A stretch of 64,000 nucleotides of DNA from Caulobacter radicis (GCF_003094615.1 NZ_QDKO01000020.1:227938-291937); one strand, 5' to 3'; shown: positions 36,547-45,536, counted from the stretch's first letter. The notes: a model not told the origin generated them from the sequence alone. Translations and numbers: made by a program.

Positions 36547-37938
36547 ATGACCGCCACGCGCACCGAGACCGACACCTTCGGCCCCATCGAAGTCGCCGCC
36601 GACCGCTATTGGGGCGCGCAAGCCCAGCGCAGCCTCGGCAACTTCAAGATCGGCTGGGAAAAGCAGCCGCTGCCGGTCGTCCGGGCCCTGGGCATCGTCA
36701 AGCGCGCCGCCGCCGAGACCAACCACAAGCTCGGCAAGCTGGATGCGGCCATCAAGGACGCCATCGTCCAGGCCGCCAACGAAGTGATCGAAGGCAAGCT
36801 GAACGACCACTTTCCGCTGGTCGTCTGGCAGACCGGTTCGGGCACCCAGTCGAACATGAACGCCAACGAGGTGATCTCGAACCGCGCGATCGAGATCCTG
36901 GGCGGCGAGATGGGCAGCAAGAAGCCCGTCCACCCGAACGACCACGTCAACATGAGCCAGTCGTCGAACGACACCTATCCGACGGCGATGCACGTGGCCT
37001 GCGCCGAGCAGATCGTCTCCGACCTCCTGCCGGCGCTCAAGCACCTGCACGCGGCCCTGAAGGCCAAGTCGGAAGCGTGGGCGGAGATCATCAAGATCGG
37101 CCGCACCCACACCCAGGACGCCACCCCGCTGACGCTGGGCCAGGAGTTCGGCGGCTACACCCAGCAGGTCGAGAACGGCATCGAGCGCATCGAGCAGACC
37201 CTGCCCAAGCTGATGCAACTGGCCCAGGGCGGCACCGCCGTCGGCACCGGCCTGAACGCGCCGATCGGCTTCGCCGAGGGCGTGGCCGAGGCCATCGCCG
37301 CCATCACCGGCCTGCCCTTCACGACCGCTCCGAACAAGTTCGAAGCCCTGGCCGCCCACGACGCCATGGTGTTCAGCCACGGCGCCATCAACACGGTCGC
37401 CGCCTCGCTGTTCAAGATCGCCAACGACATCCGCTTCCTGGGTTCTGGCCCCCGCGCCGGTCTGGGCGAACTGGCCCTGCCGGAAAACGAGCCGGGCTCG
37501 TCGATCATGCCGGGCAAGGTCAACCCGACGCAATGTGAGGCGCTCACCCAGGTCTGCGTGCAGGTGTTCGGCAACCACGCCGCCCTGACCTTCGCCGGGT
37601 CGCAAGGCCACTTCGAGCTGAACGTCTTCAACCCGGTGATGGCCTACAACTTCCTGCAGTCGGTGCGCCTGCTGGCCGACGCGGCGATCAGCTTCACCGA
37701 CAACTGCGTGGTCGGCATCGAGCCGCGCATCGACAACATCCAGAAGGGCGTCGAGAACTCGCTGATGCTGGTCACGGCCCTGAACGGCCGCCTGGGCTAC
37801 GACATCTGCGCCAAGATCGCCAAGACCGCCCACAAGAACGGCACGACCCTGCGCGAGGAAGCCGTCGGCGGCGGTTACCTGACGAACGAAGAGTTCGACC
37901 AGTACGTCCGTCCGGAAAAGATGGTCTCGCCGGGCTGA
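36547..37938 (+). CDS. fumC: Class II fumarate hydratase
   Basis: A 463-residue TCA-cycle enzyme converting fumarate to malate. Signatures in order: [22 protein letters not shown] at the start, [59 protein letters not shown] and the catalytic loop [16 protein letters not shown]. Length is normal. The ATG at 36547 follows CGGGAG; the frame upstream is only an extension into the gap. A strong terminator follows at 37967, so it is a single-gene unit. Confidence 0.97.
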   Translation: MTATRTETDTFGPIEVAADRYWGAQAQRSLGNFKIGWEKQPLPVVRALGIVKRAAAETNHKLGKLDAAIKDAIVQAANEVIEGKLNDHFPLVVWQTGSGTQSNMNANEVISNRAIEILGGEMGSKKPVHPNDHVNMSQSSNDTYPTAMHVACAEQIVSDLLPALKHLHAALKAKSEAWAEIIKIGRTHTQDATPLTLGQEFGGYTQQVENGIERIEQTLPKLMQLAQGGTAVGTGLNAPIGFAEGVAEAIAAITGLPFTTAPNKFEALAAHDAMVFSHGAINTVAASLFKIANDIRFLGSGPRAGLGELALPENEPGSSIMPGKVNPTQCEALTQVCVQVFGNHAALTFAGSQGHFELNVFNPVMAYNFLQSVRLLADAAISFTDNCVVGIEPRIDNIQKGVENSLMLVTALNGRLGYDICAKIAKTAHKNGTTLREEAVGGGYLTNEEFDQYVRPEKMVSPG

Positions 37939-37966
37939 GGCCTCGTCCGACCAAGCGACTGACAAG

Positions 37967-37998
37967 ACGGGGCGGCGCATCGGCGACCGCCCCGTTTT
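37967..37998 (+). terminator. Intrinsic terminator of fumC
   Basis: A 9-bp perfect stem, ACGGGGCGG (37967-37975) with CCGCCCCGT (37987-37995), followed by TTTT. It is 28 bases after the fumC stop. Confidence 0.85.
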
Positions 37999-38040
37999 CG
38001 TATCCCGGTCACGGTGAACCGATGCTATGCGGAACGTCGC

Positions 38041-38781
38041 ATGACCGGTCTTGTCCGCCCCTACTGGATCGAAGCCCGCTTCGAGCGCGGCGAAGGCTGG
38101 AACCCGTCCGCCTATCCGTTCGATCTGCCCGTTGTTCGCGGCCTGGACACTCTGCCTTTCCATCCGCGCGTGACGTTCCTGGTCGGCGAGAACGGCTCGG
38201 GTAAGTCGACCCTGATCGAGGCCCTGGCCGTGGCCTGGGGCTTTAACGCCGAGGGCGGATCGACCAGCGTCAACTTCTCCACCCGTGCCTCGCACTCGCC
38301 GCTCAGCCGGCACATCCGCAAGGTCCGTGGGCATCTGCGGCCCATCGACGGCTATTTCCTGCGGGCCGAGAGCTTCTTCAACGTGGCCAGCTATATCGAG
38401 GAGGTCGGCGTCTCGGGCTACGGCCAGGTTCCATTGCACGAACAATCGCACGGCGAGGCGTTCTTCGCCCTGTTCGACAACCGCTTTCGAGGCGACGGCC
38501 TCTACATCCTCGACGAGCCGGAAGCGGCCTTGTCGCCGAGCCGCCAGCTGTCGTTCCTGGCGCGCCTGCACGAGCTGGTGCAGGCCCGGTCGCAGTTCAT
38601 CATCGCCACCCACTCGCCGATCCTGCTGGGCTATCCCGACGCCTGGATCTACCAGGCCTCCGAACGCGGGCTGGAACGGGTGGACTACGAGGACACCGAG
38701 CACTTCCAGGTGACCCGCAACTTCCTCAACCGCCGCCAGACCTTCCTGGACGTCTTGCTGTCGGACGACGATGAGGCGTGA
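38041..38781 (+). CDS. Small AAA/ABC-type ATPase
   Basis: A 246-residue P-loop ATPase. Walker A is VGENGSGKSTLIEALA, a shortened signature region lies near SGYGQVPLHEQSHGEAF, Walker B is LYILDEPEAALSP, and the switch His is in IIATHSPILLG. This matches the COG3910 type of stand-alone ATPases of unknown role, not transport ATPases. A GTG nine codons upstream (38014) is a possible longer start. It is followed after 13 bases by a CcdA/CcdB pair and may be in the same transcript; whether it works with them is unknown. Confidence 0.85.
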   Translation: MTGLVRPYWIEARFERGEGWNPSAYPFDLPVVRGLDTLPFHPRVTFLVGENGSGKSTLIEALAVAWGFNAEGGSTSVNFSTRASHSPLSRHIRKVRGHLRPIDGYFLRAESFFNVASYIEEVGVSGYGQVPLHEQSHGEAFFALFDNRFRGDGLYILDEPEAALSPSRQLSFLARLHELVQARSQFIIATHSPILLGYPDAWIYQASERGLERVDYEDTEHFQVTRNFLNRRQTFLDVLLSDDDEA

Positions 38782-38794
38782 TAGCCTTCCGTCC

Positions 38795-39046
38795 ATGGGC
38801 AAGCCCGAACTCGACATCGCGCCTGAAGCCATCGACCCAGAACTGCTGGCGCAGGCTCAACGGCTGGGGATTTCGGTCGCCGGCATGAGCGAGCGGCAGT
38901 TGCGGCTGCACCTGCAGAAGGTCGATCCCGCCGGGGCCGAGGAACGCGCCAGGCGCTGGGCCGAAGAGAACGCCGAGGCGATCACAGACCACAACGCGCG
39001 GGTGGCCCGACGCGGACTCATCTCGGACCACTTCCGAAAGTGGTAG
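38795..39046 (+). CDS. ccdA: CcdA-family antitoxin
   Basis: An 83-residue protein. The N-terminus holds the DNA-binding part, and the C-terminus RWAEENAEAITDHNARVARRGLISDHFRKW is the typical CcdA toxin-wrapping segment (ENxxAI...N..V...GL.SD..R.W). It should repress its own promoter together with CcdB and neutralise CcdB. The ATG at 38795 is 13 bases after the ATPase stop, and the stop lies one base before the toxin start. F-plasmid CcdA is 72 residues, so this one has a slightly longer middle. Confidence 0.9.
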   Translation: MGKPELDIAPEAIDPELLAQAQRLGISVAGMSERQLRLHLQKVDPAGAEERARRWAEENAEAITDHNARVARRGLISDHFRKW

Positions 39047-39047
39047 C

Positions 39048-39356
39048 TTGAGGCAGTTTGATGCCTACAGAAATCCAGCCCCGGCCGCGCGCCACGTCGC
39101 GCCGTTCCTCGTTGTCCTTTCTTCCCATCATCTTCACGGCCTCACCGAGGTCGTGGTTGCGCCCGCCGTAAACGATGCGCAGAGCATCGTCGCCGAATTG
39201 GAGATTCCCGTCGTGATCGAGGATCAGCCGCTGACCTTGGTGATCAGCGAGCTGTTCAGCATCGATGCTCGCCAACTCCGCCAGCGCATCTCTTCCCTCG
39301 CCGCCCACGAGGACGCGATCCGGCGCGCCCTGGACCGGCTGTTCACCGGCTTCTAG
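39048..39356 (+). CDS. ccdB: CcdB-family gyrase toxin
   Basis: A 102-residue protein matching CcdB length. It begins RQFDAYRNPAPAARHVAPFLVVLSSHHL, has the VVAPAV strand, LTLVISELFSIDARQL, and ends EDAIRRALDRLFTGF; in F-plasmid CcdB the C-terminal Trp-Gly-Ile is the gyrase-binding end, and here the end is Phe-Thr-Gly-Phe, so gyrase poisoning cannot be assumed. The start is TTG at 39048, one base after the antitoxin stop, a weak start that would keep toxin below antitoxin. Confidence 0.9.
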   Translation: MRQFDAYRNPAPAARHVAPFLVVLSSHHLHGLTEVVVAPAVNDAQSIVAELEIPVVIEDQPLTLVISELFSIDARQLRQRISSLAAHEDAIRRALDRLFTGF

Positions 39357-39751
39357 CGGCGAACCACCGTGCGGCCGATCGGGGCCAGGGCGATGTAGGC
39401 CAGCTGCAGGTCCTTGATGGCGAACGGGATGCCGATGATGCTGATGGCCTCGGCCACGGCGATCAGCAGGTGGCTGAGCGCGATGTACCAGCCGCCCAGC
39501 ACGAACCAGATCAGGTTCAGCAGGAAGCCAAGCGGACCGGTGCCGATGTCGCTGCGTCCCGTGACGATCTCGCGGCTGACGATCTCCTTGCCGAACGGCC
39601 AGAAGGCGAAGCCGGCGATGCGCCAGGCCGCGCCGGCATAGGGCAGGCCGACGATGGTGATGGCCAGCAGCAGGCCGCCCAGCAGCCAGAGCAGTCCCGA
39701 CAGCCAGCCGCCGAGGAAGAACCAGAGCAGGTTGAGGATGAAGCGGATCAT
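39353..39751 (-). CDS. YccF-family inner membrane protein
   Basis: A 132-residue protein with two repeated halves, each starting with a similar helix: IRFILNLLWFFLGGWLSGLLWLL and GFLLNLIWFVLGGWYIALSHLL, both followed by a Gly-Ile-Pro turn (ITIVGLPYAGAAWRI and ISIIGIPFAIKDLQLA). This doubled pattern is YccF. The function is unknown. It ends at the ccdB stop convergently (4-base overlap) and begins at ATG 39749-39751 after a GGACCG stretch. Confidence 0.9.
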   Translation of the reverse strand: MIRFILNLLWFFLGGWLSGLLWLLGGLLLAITIVGLPYAGAAWRIAGFAFWPFGKEIVSREIVTGRSDIGTGPLGFLLNLIWFVLGGWYIALSHLLIAVAEAISIIGIPFAIKDLQLAYIALAPIGRTVVRR

Positions 39752-39830
39752 CGCGGTCCTTTCGTCTCGGCCAAGACTTGGGATCTCGTCGGCCCGTTGT
39801 CGAGCTTGACGGTGCGACCTTACGGCGAAT

Positions 39831-40355
39831 TCACCGCAGCAGTTGCCAGCGTTTGGCCCAGCGGCCCTTGCCGAAGCGCGACAGCGCCAGAAGGTAGAGG
39901 CCGGCATAGACGACGACGCCCAGGCCGATCAGCGCCCAGCTCCAGGCGCCGGGCGCCTGCCAGGTCGGGGCCGTTGTCAGCCAGTCATGCGGGGGCGAGG
40001 TCAGCTCCAGCCAGAGGCCGCCGACCCAGGCGATCGAAAACAAGGCCACGGCCGGATAGCGCAGGATCGGGCTCTTCTGCACCAGCAGCAGGAACTGGAC
40101 GAAGATCGCGGCGGAGGCGGCGGCGAAGCCGGCCAGCCAGGGCTGCCAGGTTCCCGGCGCCAGGCGCGCCGCGCTAAAGCCGGCCAGCAGCGGCGCCCAC
40201 AGCAGCGGGCCGAAGAAGAGAAGGATGAGGGCCAGACCGACCAGGACCCCTACCCCGCCGCCGATCACCTTGCCGGCCGCCTCGCCGGCGGCGTGCGCGC
40301 CGTGGTGGCGGCCTTCGCCATGGGGATCGCCGGACGGGTTGTAGCCCTTCGCCAT
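39831..40355 (-). CDS. Hypothetical multi-pass membrane protein
   Basis: A 174-residue protein with a His/Gly-rich N-terminus (GDPHGEGRHHGAHAAGEAAGK), which might bind metal, then five hydrophobic segments. No known domain recognised. Its ATG overlaps the stop of the prenyl synthase gene by one base (TGATG), so the two are translated together; a role in membrane or quinone biology is possible only by association. Confidence 0.72.
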   Translation of the reverse strand: MAKGYNPSGDPHGEGRHHGAHAAGEAAGKVIGGGVGVLVGLALILLFFGPLLWAPLLAGFSAARLAPGTWQPWLAGFAAASAAIFVQFLLLVQKSPILRYPAVALFSIAWVGGLWLELTSPPHDWLTTAPTWQAPGAWSWALIGLGVVVYAGLYLLALSRFGKGRWAKRWQLLR

Positions 40356-41371
40356 CAGGCCCGGCGGCTGACCGCGAAGTCGGCGAGGCTTTCAAGGCTT
40401 TCGCGCCAGTCGTTGGCCGGGAACACCGCCAGGGCGGCCTTGGCCTTGTCGGCGTACTCGGCGGCCAGGTCCAGCGTGGCGTCCAGGGCGCCGGTGCCGA
40501 TGATCAGTTCGCGAGCGCGACGGAAGTCAGCCTCGGTCTGCTCGCGACGGCCGATGGCGCGCTCCCAGAACTCTGCCTCGCGCGGACCCGAGCGGGCGAT
40601 GGCCAGCAGCAGTGGCAGCGTCGCCTTGCCTTCGCGGAAGTCGTCGCCGGCGTTCTTGCCAAGCGTCTCGGTGGCGCCGCCGTAGTCGAGGGCGTCATCG
40701 GCCAGCTGGAAGGCCAGACCCAGGCTCATGCCGTAGTCGCGCAGGGCCTTGGACTTTTCGGCGTCGACCCCGGCCGACACCGCGCCGGCCTCGGCGGCGG
40801 CGGCGAACAGCTCGGCGGTCTTGGCCGCGATGATCTCGAGATAGACCGCCTGCGACAGGTTGAGGTCGTGGCTGCGCATCAGTTGCAGCACCTCGCCCTC
40901 GGCGATGACGCGGCTGGCCTGGGCCAGGATCTGCAGGGCGCGCATCGAGTCGGTCTCGACCATCAGCTCGAAGGCGCGGGCGAACAGGAAGTCGCCGACC
41001 AGCACGCTCTGGGCCGCGCCCCAGATCAGGTGCGCGGCGACCTTGCCGCGACGCAGCTGGCTGCCGTCGACCACGTCGTCGTGCAGCAGGGTGGCGGTGT
41101 GGATGAACTCGACGGCGGCGGCCAGCTTCAGGCAGTGCTCGTTATCCGAACCGGCCAGGCGCGCGGCGGCGACAGTCAGCAGCGGGCGCAGGCGCTTGCC
41201 GCCGGCGGCGATCAGGTGCTCGGCCAGGGCCGGGATCACCGGGACGTCGCTTTGCATGCGATCGGTGATCAGGCGGTCCACGCCGCCCATGTCGGCGGCG
41301 GCCAGGCGCACGAGACGATCCACCGATCCCGGCTGACGGGCGAGGGTCGCTGCAGCTGCGTCCAAGACCAT
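40355..41371 (-). CDS. ispB: Long-chain polyprenyl diphosphate synthase (IspB type)
   Basis: A 338-residue trans-prenyltransferase. The first Asp-rich motif is FIHTATLLHDDVVDGSQLRRG, the second QLADDALDYGG, and GGKRLRPLLTV precedes them. The residues before the first motif are small (Ala, Thr), which suits long products such as the octa- or decaprenyl tail of ubiquinone. The ATG at 41369-41371 is preferred; an ATG 17 codons upstream (41422) is possible. A second, shorter-chain synthase gene is at 57146. Confidence 0.92.
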   Translation of the reverse strand: MVLDAAAATLARQPGSVDRLVRLAAADMGGVDRLITDRMQSDVPVIPALAEHLIAAGGKRLRPLLTVAAARLAGSDNEHCLKLAAAVEFIHTATLLHDDVVDGSQLRRGKVAAHLIWGAAQSVLVGDFLFARAFELMVETDSMRALQILAQASRVIAEGEVLQLMRSHDLNLSQAVYLEIIAAKTAELFAAAAEAGAVSAGVDAEKSKALRDYGMSLGLAFQLADDALDYGGATETLGKNAGDDFREGKATLPLLLAIARSGPREAEFWERAIGRREQTEADFRRARELIIGTGALDATLDLAAEYADKAKAALAVFPANDWRESLESLADFAVSRRA

Positions 41372-41469
41372 GTACTCCTCAGGCGACGCCGCTCGTAGCG
41401 CCATGGGCGTTGCGAGCGACAATGGTGGCGGGATAGGTCAGGGTCAAGGCGAGCACAAGGCCCGAAACG

Positions 41470-42225
41470 TTGTCCGACCCCACCTCTGTTCCTTCCTTCA
41501 CCGAAGACCGCGTCCTCGACGGACGCGTGAAGCTTCGCCAATCGGCCGCCGGATACCGGGCCGGGCTGGATGCGGCCTTGCTGGCGTCCGCCTGCGACGC
41601 CGGCGACGGAGACCGCGTCATCGAAGCCGGATGCGGTGTCGGCGCGGCCCTGCTGGCGGCGGCGACCCGTCGCCCGGGCGCGCGATTCGCCGGACTGGAG
41701 CGCGATCCGGCCGCCGCCGCCCTGGCGCGCGAGAACGCCGCGCTGAACGGCCTGGCCGACCGCGTCGAGGTCGTCGAGGGCGACGTGGCGGCCGGCTTCC
41801 GGGCGCTGGCCCTGCCCGTCTTCGACGCGATGATGAGCAACCCTCCGTTCTTCGACGACCCCAAGACCCTGCGCGCCCCGGCGCCGGAGAAGACCGGCGC
41901 CTGGATGGCCGATGCGGGCCTCTCCGCCTGGACCGCCTTCGCCCTGAAGGCGGTGCGCGAGGGCGGGACCATCACCCTGATCCATCGCGCCGACCGACTG
42001 GCCGACATTCTGGCCTTGCTGGCCCCCAAGGCCGGGTCGTTCCGCATCCGCCCGATCCAGCCCTTCGCCGACGCGCCGGCCAAGCGGGTGCTGGTGCGGG
42101 CGGTGAAGACCGGCAAGGCCCCGCTGGTGCTGCTGCCGGCCCTGGTGATGCACGAGCGCGGCGGGGGGAAACATTCGGACCAGGCCGAGGCGATCCTGCG
42201 GGGGGAAGCGGCGCTGGCGTGGTGA
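41470..42225 (+). CDS. TrmN6-like N6-adenine methyltransferase
   Basis: A 251-residue class I SAM methyltransferase. DRVLDGRVKLRQSAAGYRAGLDAALLA is typical of the YfiC/TrmN6 entry, the SAM loop is VIEAGCGVGAALL, and the catalytic motif IV is MMSNPPFF, specific for N6-adenine enzymes. E. coli TrmN6 modifies A37 of tRNA1-Val; the same substrate is probable but not shown. The start is TTG at 41470. It is divergent from ispB with under 100 bases between. Confidence 0.88.
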   Translation: MSDPTSVPSFTEDRVLDGRVKLRQSAAGYRAGLDAALLASACDAGDGDRVIEAGCGVGAALLAAATRRPGARFAGLERDPAAAALARENAALNGLADRVEVVEGDVAAGFRALALPVFDAMMSNPPFFDDPKTLRAPAPEKTGAWMADAGLSAWTAFALKAVREGGTITLIHRADRLADILALLAPKAGSFRIRPIQPFADAPAKRVLVRAVKTGKAPLVLLPALVMHERGGGKHSDQAEAILRGEAALAW

Positions 42226-42249
42226 GGTAGACGCGGCCTTTCCTTGAAG

Positions 42250-42385
42250 ACGCTGCCCCTGAAGGGGGAGCTGTCGGCGAAGCCGACTGAGGGGGAAGGG
42301 ATTGCTGACGCTGGGGATGTGCTGACCTCATCGGACACTTCCCCCTCCGGCCCTCCGGGCCACCTCCCCCTTCAAGGGGAGGATC
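42250..42385. repeat. Composite GC-rich palindromic repeat
   Basis: Left half CCCCTGAAGGGGGAG with GTCGGCGAAGCCGAC, right half GGCCCTCCGGGCC with CCTCCCCCTTCAAGGGGAGG. It fills part of the 313-base gap before the flagellin gene; the rest (42386-42538) holds the presumed flagellin promoter, in which I see no sigma-54 consensus (GG-N10-GC). Confidence 0.8.
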
Positions 42386-42538
42386 TGGAGCAGGCCGGCC
42401 TCTCCTTATGGGAGAGCGCCACGACCGCAGCGCTTTTTACGCGTCCCCTAACGTTCTGCTAACGCAACGCGTGCATAGCTGGGCCTCGGGCGCAAAACGC
42501 GCCCTTGGCCAGAAGGCCGCACCGGGAACAACGGGTCG

Positions 42539-43369
42539 ATGCCGCAGAACAGCATCAACACGAACGTCGGGGCGATGATCGCCCTGCAGTCGCTGAACAC
42601 GATCAATCGTGATCTGGCGACGACGCTGCGCCGTATCGCCACCGGCCTGAAGATCTCATCCCCCAAGGACAATCCCGCCGTCTGGGCGACCGCCAAGATG
42701 CAGGCCTCCGAGGCCAAGTCGCTGGACGCCGTGCGCGCCTCGCTGCAGCGCGGCCAGTCGACGGTGGACGTGGCCCTGGCGGCCGGCGACACGGTCACCG
42801 ACCTGCTCGACCAGATGAAGCAGAAGATGCTGGCCGCGTCGGACCCCAGCCTGACCACCGCCAGCCGCAAGCTGCTGAACGACGACTACGTCTCGCTGCG
42901 CAAGCAGATCGACCGCGCCGTCGAGAACGCCAGCTTCAATGGCGTCAACCTGATCTCGGCCGGGAACACCGGCAATATCCGCGCCCTGGCCAACGCCAAG
43001 GCCGACCAGACCATCGATGTCGACCACGTGGACCTGTCGACCGGCGGCGCGGCCCTGGCCGGCATGCGCGCCGACCTGCTGACCGCGCCCTCCTCGACCG
43101 ACATCAAGGCCATGGACACGGCCATGCAGAACGTCACCTCGGCCCTGTCGCGGCTGGGCACCCAGGCCAATGGGCTCGACACCCACCTGACCTTCATCGA
43201 CAAGCTGCAAGACACGCTGGAGGCCTCGGTCGGCCGCCTGATCGACGCCGACATGGCCCAGGAAGCCACCCGCCTGCAGGCTTTGCAGATCAAGCAGCAA
43301 CTGGCCATCAAGTCGCTGTCGATCGCCAACGCCGCGCCGAGCTACATCCTCAAGCTCTTCGGGGGCTGA
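42539..43369 (+). CDS. Divergent flagellin
   Basis: A 276-residue flagellin, close to the 273 residues of C. crescentus flagellins. The N-terminal domain NSINTNVGAMIALQSLNTINRDLATTLRRIATGLKISSPKDNPAVWATAKM and C-terminal VGRLIDADMAQEATRLQALQIKQQLAIKSLSIAN are the D0/D1 helices that build the filament core; between them is a short variable part. The sequence differs from the main filament flagellins (MPQNS start, double-T ATTLRR, C-terminal APSYILKLFGG). No other flagellar genes are near. It may be a minor filament-position flagellin. Confidence 0.92.
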   Translation: MPQNSINTNVGAMIALQSLNTINRDLATTLRRIATGLKISSPKDNPAVWATAKMQASEAKSLDAVRASLQRGQSTVDVALAAGDTVTDLLDQMKQKMLAASDPSLTTASRKLLNDDYVSLRKQIDRAVENASFNGVNLISAGNTGNIRALANAKADQTIDVDHVDLSTGGAALAGMRADLLTAPSSTDIKAMDTAMQNVTSALSRLGTQANGLDTHLTFIDKLQDTLEASVGRLIDADMAQEATRLQALQIKQQLAIKSLSIANAAPSYILKLFGG

Positions 43370-43436
43370 GGGGATTTTACGGACGAGGGATTGGCCGCAA
43401 AGTCCGCCAGCTTTTCCTTCCCCAGCGTGAGTCGCC

Positions 43437-43835
43437 ATGGCCCAGCACCTCGCCCTCCTGTCCCTGCTCGTGCGCGACTATGACGAGGCTCTGGCCTTCT
43501 ATGTCGGCAAGATGGGTTTCGACCTCGTGGAGGACAGCGAGCTGGGCGCGGGCAAGCGCTGGGTGGTGGTCTCGCCCGGTCCGGGCGGCTCGCGCTTCCT
43601 GCTGGCCAAGGCGGCCGACGAGCGCCAGGTCGCGATGATCGGCGGCCAGGGCGGCGGCCGGGTCTGGCTGTTCCTGCACACCGACGATTTCGAGGGCGAC
43701 CACGCGCGCCTCAGCACGGCCGGCGTGAGCTTCCTCGAGGAGCCGCGCCACGAGGCCTATGGCAGCGTGGCGGTGTTCGAGGACCTCTACGGCAATCGCT
43801 GGGACCTGCTTCAGCCGCGCGGCGGCAAGGCCTGA
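43437..43835 (+). CDS. VOC/glyoxalase-family protein
   Basis: A 132-residue single-domain VOC protein: LLSLLVRDYDEALAFYVGKMGFDLVEDSELG followed by KRWVVVSPG and a C-terminal AVFEDLYGNRWDLLQP, where the Glu/Asp and His (EEPRHEAYG) could bind a metal. Substrate unknown; such proteins are often annotated glyoxalase or bleomycin resistance. The ThuA gene begins 4 bases after the stop, so the two are cotranscribed. Confidence 0.87.
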   Translation: MAQHLALLSLLVRDYDEALAFYVGKMGFDLVEDSELGAGKRWVVVSPGPGGSRFLLAKAADERQVAMIGGQGGGRVWLFLHTDDFEGDHARLSTAGVSFLEEPRHEAYGSVAVFEDLYGNRWDLLQPRGGKA

Positions 43836-43839
43836 GCCC

Positions 43840-44856
43840 GTGCGCCTCCTGCTGGCTCTCGTCGCGATCGTCTTCTCCTTGGCGGCCGGCGCGGCCGGCG
43901 CCGCGGAGGCGCCGATCCGCGTGCTCTATCTCGACCAGTCGGTCGGCTGGCGCCATCGCCCGGTGACCCGGCCCGCCGAAGGCCTCGCGCCTTCAGAAGC
44001 GGCGATCATCGCCATAGGCAAGGCCAGCGGCGCCTTCGAGGCGCAGGTAACGCAGGACGCCCGCGAGATCACGCCCGAGCGGCTGAAGGACGTGGACGTG
44101 CTGGTGTTCTACACCACCGGCGCCCTGCCGATTTCGGCGCAGGCTTGGGCGGCGGTGCAGCAGCGGCTCGCGGCCGGCAAGCTGGGGTTCGTGGGCCTGC
44201 ACAGCGCCGCCGACACGGCCTGGGACTATGCGGGGCCGGGGCTCGACTACACGACGATGCTCAACGGTCAGTTCGCCGGCCATCCGTGGACGGAAGACCA
44301 GAAGGTCCGGGTCAGGGCGCTCGACAACCATCCGCTGGCCGCGCCGTGGAGCCGCAGCGTCGACCTGGTCGAGGAGATCTACCAATATAAGCGCTTCGAC
44401 CCGGCCGCCGTGCGGGTGATCCAGAGCCTGGATTTCTCCGGCACGCCGCTGAAGCGGCCCTACGCCGTGCCGGTCAGCTGGGTGCGGAGCGTGGGGAGCG
44501 GCCGCCTGTTCTTCACCAACCTCGGCCACAACGAAGCGACCTGGGCCGATCCGCGCTTCGCCGACCAGATCGTGCGGGCGGTGCGATGGACGGCCTGGAA
44601 GGCGCGCGGCGACGACACACCCAACCCGCGCGAGCAGGCGCTCGACCAGCTGCGGGCGCTGTTGACCTATGCCGGCGAAACCGACGTCGAGGCGCGGCTG
44701 GCGCGGGCTAAGGACCAGACCTGGCTGCTGGCGGTCGCGGGCCGGATCGCGGCGCTGCGGGGGGCCTATCCGGGCAAGCCGGAGGCGGACCGGACGAGGT
44801 TCGAGGCGGCTTATCAGCCGCTGCTGGCGGAGGTCAGGGCGAAGACGCCCCGTTAG
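43840..44856 (+). CDS. ThuA-like domain protein, secreted
   Basis: A 338-residue protein with signal MRLLLALVAIVFSLAAGAAGAAEA. The ThuA domain (class I glutamine amidotransferase-like fold) runs from IRVLYLDQSVGWRHRPV through DVDVLVFYTTGALP, GKLGFVGLHSAADTAWDY and VPVSWVRSVGSGRLFFTNLGHNEATW. The C-terminal 80 residues are helical. Such domains are linked to sugar use or bind cofactors; the true role is unknown. The start is GTG at 43840, just after the VOC stop. Confidence 0.87.
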   Translation: MRLLLALVAIVFSLAAGAAGAAEAPIRVLYLDQSVGWRHRPVTRPAEGLAPSEAAIIAIGKASGAFEAQVTQDAREITPERLKDVDVLVFYTTGALPISAQAWAAVQQRLAAGKLGFVGLHSAADTAWDYAGPGLDYTTMLNGQFAGHPWTEDQKVRVRALDNHPLAAPWSRSVDLVEEIYQYKRFDPAAVRVIQSLDFSGTPLKRPYAVPVSWVRSVGSGRLFFTNLGHNEATWADPRFADQIVRAVRWTAWKARGDDTPNPREQALDQLRALLTYAGETDVEARLARAKDQTWLLAVAGRIAALRGAYPGKPEADRTRFEAAYQPLLAEVRAKTPR

Positions 44857-44993
44857 GAACCTCTCCCTGTGGGGAGGCGAGCGCGCAGCGATCGGTGGGG
44901 GGAGTGGCTGGAAGATCGGCCGCATCCCAGAAAGCTGAAAACGTCCCCCCTCCGGCCCTCCGGGCCACCTCCCCCAGAGGGGGAGGATCTCTA
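44857..44993. repeat. Composite GC-rich palindromic repeat
   Basis: Left half GAGCGCGCAGCGATCGGTGGGGG, right half GGCCCTCCGGGCCACCTCCCCC, closing on CCTCTCCC/GGGGGAGG arms, between the convergent ThuA and DUF2239 genes. Confidence 0.8.
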
Positions 44994-45536
44994 GAGCTCC
45001 GCCAGCTCTCTCGCATGCGCCGCCACGTCGGCCGGCCATTGCGCCAGGCCGGCTTCGAAGCCTTCCCGATCACCCGCATAGAGCGCTCGCATGGCGGCCT
45101 CGAAGCCCGGGGCGTCGCCAGCGGCGGCGCTGGCGAAGCGGTAGGCGGCGTCGCGGGCGCGGCGCTGGCGGTCGGGGGCCTCGGCCTCGCGGCGGGCCGC
45201 CTCGACCAGCTTGCGCAGGGCCACCGACGCGCCGCCGGGCTGGCTCGCCAGCCAGTCCCAGTGACGGGGCAGCAGGGTGACCTCGCGGGCGACGACGCCC
45301 AGCTTGGGGCGGCCGCGGCCGCGCGGGGCCTCGGGTTCGACTTCGGCCGGCGCCAGGCGGGCGGCGAGGTCTTCGGGCGAACCGCGCAGGTCGAAGTCCA
45401 CCTGCCGGCCGTCGGGATCGAAGATCAGGATCGGGGCGCCTGGACGCTCGTTCACCACCGCCTGGGCGGCCAGGGCGACAGCCAGCTTGTCGCCGGCGGC
45501 GAGACGGGCGCCGGATTCGAACAGGGCGTAGGTCAT
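44991..45536 (-). CDS. DUF2239 family protein
   Basis: A 181-residue protein. GRGRPKLGVVAREVTLLPRHWDWLASQPGGASVALRKLVEAAR in the middle is the hallmark of DUF2239, a family without known function; the N-terminal half has QVDFDLRGSPEDLAARL. The basic GRGRPKLG stretch resembles an AT-hook, so DNA binding is conceivable. Its ATG overlaps the stop of the upstream GIY-YIG gene by 4 bases, so they form an operon. Confidence 0.82.
   Translation of the reverse strand: MTYALFESGARLAAGDKLAVALAAQAVVNERPGAPILIFDPDGRQVDFDLRGSPEDLAARLAPAEVEPEAPRGRGRPKLGVVAREVTLLPRHWDWLASQPGGASVALRKLVEAARREAEAPDRQRRARDAAYRFASAAAGDAPGFEAAMRALYAGDREGFEAGLAQWPADVAAHARELAEL

Noticed and set aside
42386..42538. Sigma-54 promoter before the flagellin gene
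   Set aside because: I looked for GG-N10-GC with TGGC and TTGC halves and found no acceptable match.
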